Part shown: positions 6,008-6,436 of the stretch, piece after piece
Layout of the letters: every line of letters begins with the position of its first letter
How positions within the stretch are numbered: position 1 is the first letter of the stretch
DNA from: Gammaproteobacteria bacterium
GTDB taxonomy: Bacteria > Pseudomonadota > Gammaproteobacteria > UBA1113
Length of the DNA: 6,436 nucleotides
Direction of reading: 5' to 3'
Assembly (NCBI GenBank): GCA_019752835.1
Contig: JAIELR010000028.1
Coordinates: forward strand, 1 to 6,436
Program-made: the position numbers and the translations under genes
The notes under the pieces: generated by a model
Told to the model about the DNA's origin: nothing
Seen by the model: only the letters and a program-made list of their open reading frames with translations
Databases searched by the model: none

Positions 6008-6050
6008 TTGATTTTACCTCTCTAATGTTGTTTTAGTTTTATATTAATTT

Positions 6051-6098
6051 AATTTGGTATATTAACATCTCTATTGTAGACTATAAAGACACCAAATT
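6051..6098. repeat. 8-bp inverted repeat flanking the candidate promoter
   Basis: AATTTGGT (6051-6058) and ACCAAATT (6091-6098) are exact inverted copies 32 nt apart. The flanking TTTA and TAAA extend the match with one bulged base. They sit just outside the candidate -10 and -35 of the LRR gene, in the region shared with hutG. It could be a looping operator for a dimeric regulator, or a chance repeat in AT-rich DNA. Confidence 0.35.
6059..6087 (-). promoter_or_regulatory. Candidate promoter of the LRR gene
   Basis: On the minus strand, TTTATA (6087-6082) and TAATAT (6064-6059) are 17 nt apart, with an extended -10 TG one base upstream of the hexamer. The start would fall about 45 nt before the ATG at 6007. 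The elements are imperfect and the region is AT-rich, so chance matches are likely. Confidence 0.35.
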
Positions 6099-6174
6099 TA
6101 AACAGTTTTTTTACTTTTCAAGTAGAGCAGACAATACTCTCAAGATATGCCCTTAAACAAGGATACCCAAGCGG

Positions 6175-6436
6175 ATGAAAGAACACTATCACTCCCCCAC
6201 AATGGCAGATTGGCAAGGGCGATACGATGGCGCTAAAACAGATTATTTTTATCAACTTGTTCAACCGCTTATTCTCACTTCCCCTCCATCAATACAACTA
6301 TCCGGATATGCTTTGTTAGGCTTTGCTTGTGACCTTGGAGTAGTTCGAAATCAAGGCAGAGCAGGCGCAAAAGAAGGTCCGCGGGCAATTAAACAAGCGT
6401 TAGCCAAATTACCCTCTCTCTATTCCTTTCCAATTT
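6175..6436 (+). CDS. hutG: Arginase-family hydrolase, probably formimidoylglutamase, N-terminal part
   Basis: The frame opens at ATG 6175 and continues to the window end, giving 87 codons of an expected 310 or so. The segment [17 protein letters not shown] (49-65) followed by [11 protein letters not shown] (66-76) is the N-terminal signature of formimidoylglutamase-like ureohydrolases, with pattern GxxxDxGVxRNxGRxGAxxGPxAIR. The preceding W13, R16 and D18 also fit this group. HutG hydrolyses N-formimidoyl-glutamate to glutamate and formamide in histidine breakdown, using a two-manganese site. The metal ligands lie beyond the window and cannot be checked. AAGGA lies 11 nt upstream of the start. 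An ATG at 6146 is out of frame and not used. No other hut gene is visible, so agmatinase or arginase relatives remain possible. Confidence 0.75.
   Translation, partial: MKEHYHSPTMADWQGRYDGAKTDYFYQLVQPLILTSPPSIQLSGYALLGFACDLGVVRNQGRAGAKEGPRAIKQALAKLPSLYSFPI

Noticed and set aside
6146..6177. ATG at 6146 as the start of the gene at the right edge
   Set aside because: It is in a different frame from the hutG-like translation, and its own frame closes shortly after.

Overview
The window looks like a chromosomal segment of an AT-rich gammaproteobacterium. A host-associated member of the Legionellales is my best guess, though an inferred one. It rests on the AT-rich coding style, the gammaproteobacterial DUF58-DUF4381-VWA-VWA gene order, and a eukaryotic-type leucine-rich-repeat protein next to a toxin-antitoxin pair. 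No rRNA, tRNA, CRISPR array or transposase was seen.

Left part (1-3519, all minus strand): a tightly packed operon read right to left. It encodes a DUF58 protein (2596-3519), a DUF4381 membrane protein (2120-2599), a BatA-type VWA membrane protein (1134-2120) and a BatB-type VWA membrane protein (126-1130). A further open frame starts at 129 and leaves the window. Junctions are ATGA, TAATG, a 3-nt gap behind a good Shine-Dalgarno, and ATGA, so translational coupling is likely. In this family a MoxR AAA+ ATPase normally works with the VWA proteins on membrane or periplasmic substrates. No moxR is present upstream of the DUF58 gene here. The BatB protein has lost key MIDAS residues. The frame after batB does not look like the expected TPR protein and contains a strong palindromic element.

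Middle part (3520-4038): about 500 bases without a convincing intact gene. It holds an 11-bp hairpin in the presumed operon leader, smaller inverted repeats, and a minus-strand open frame without ATG or Shine-Dalgarno that looks like a gene remnant. It ends in a textbook sigma70 promoter (TTGACA, 17 nt, TATAAT) facing right.

Accessory part (about 4003-6007): that promoter drives an antitoxin of ribbon-helix-helix type and an overlapping MazF/PemK-type ribonuclease toxin. The antitoxin start region carries an exact 12-bp tandem duplication that multiplies the possible start codons. Convergent to the pair is a leucine-rich-repeat gene. Its intact frame starts at 5830, but coding-like sequence continues in frame to a better-looking start at 6007 and is interrupted by a single TGA at codon 7. 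This is a probable nonsense-damaged effector-like gene with an internal reinitiation site.

Right edge (6175-6436): the N-terminal third of an arginase-family hydrolase, probably formimidoylglutamase (hutG), divergent from the LRR gene. An AT-rich intergenic region with an 8-bp inverted repeat around a candidate promoter separates the two.
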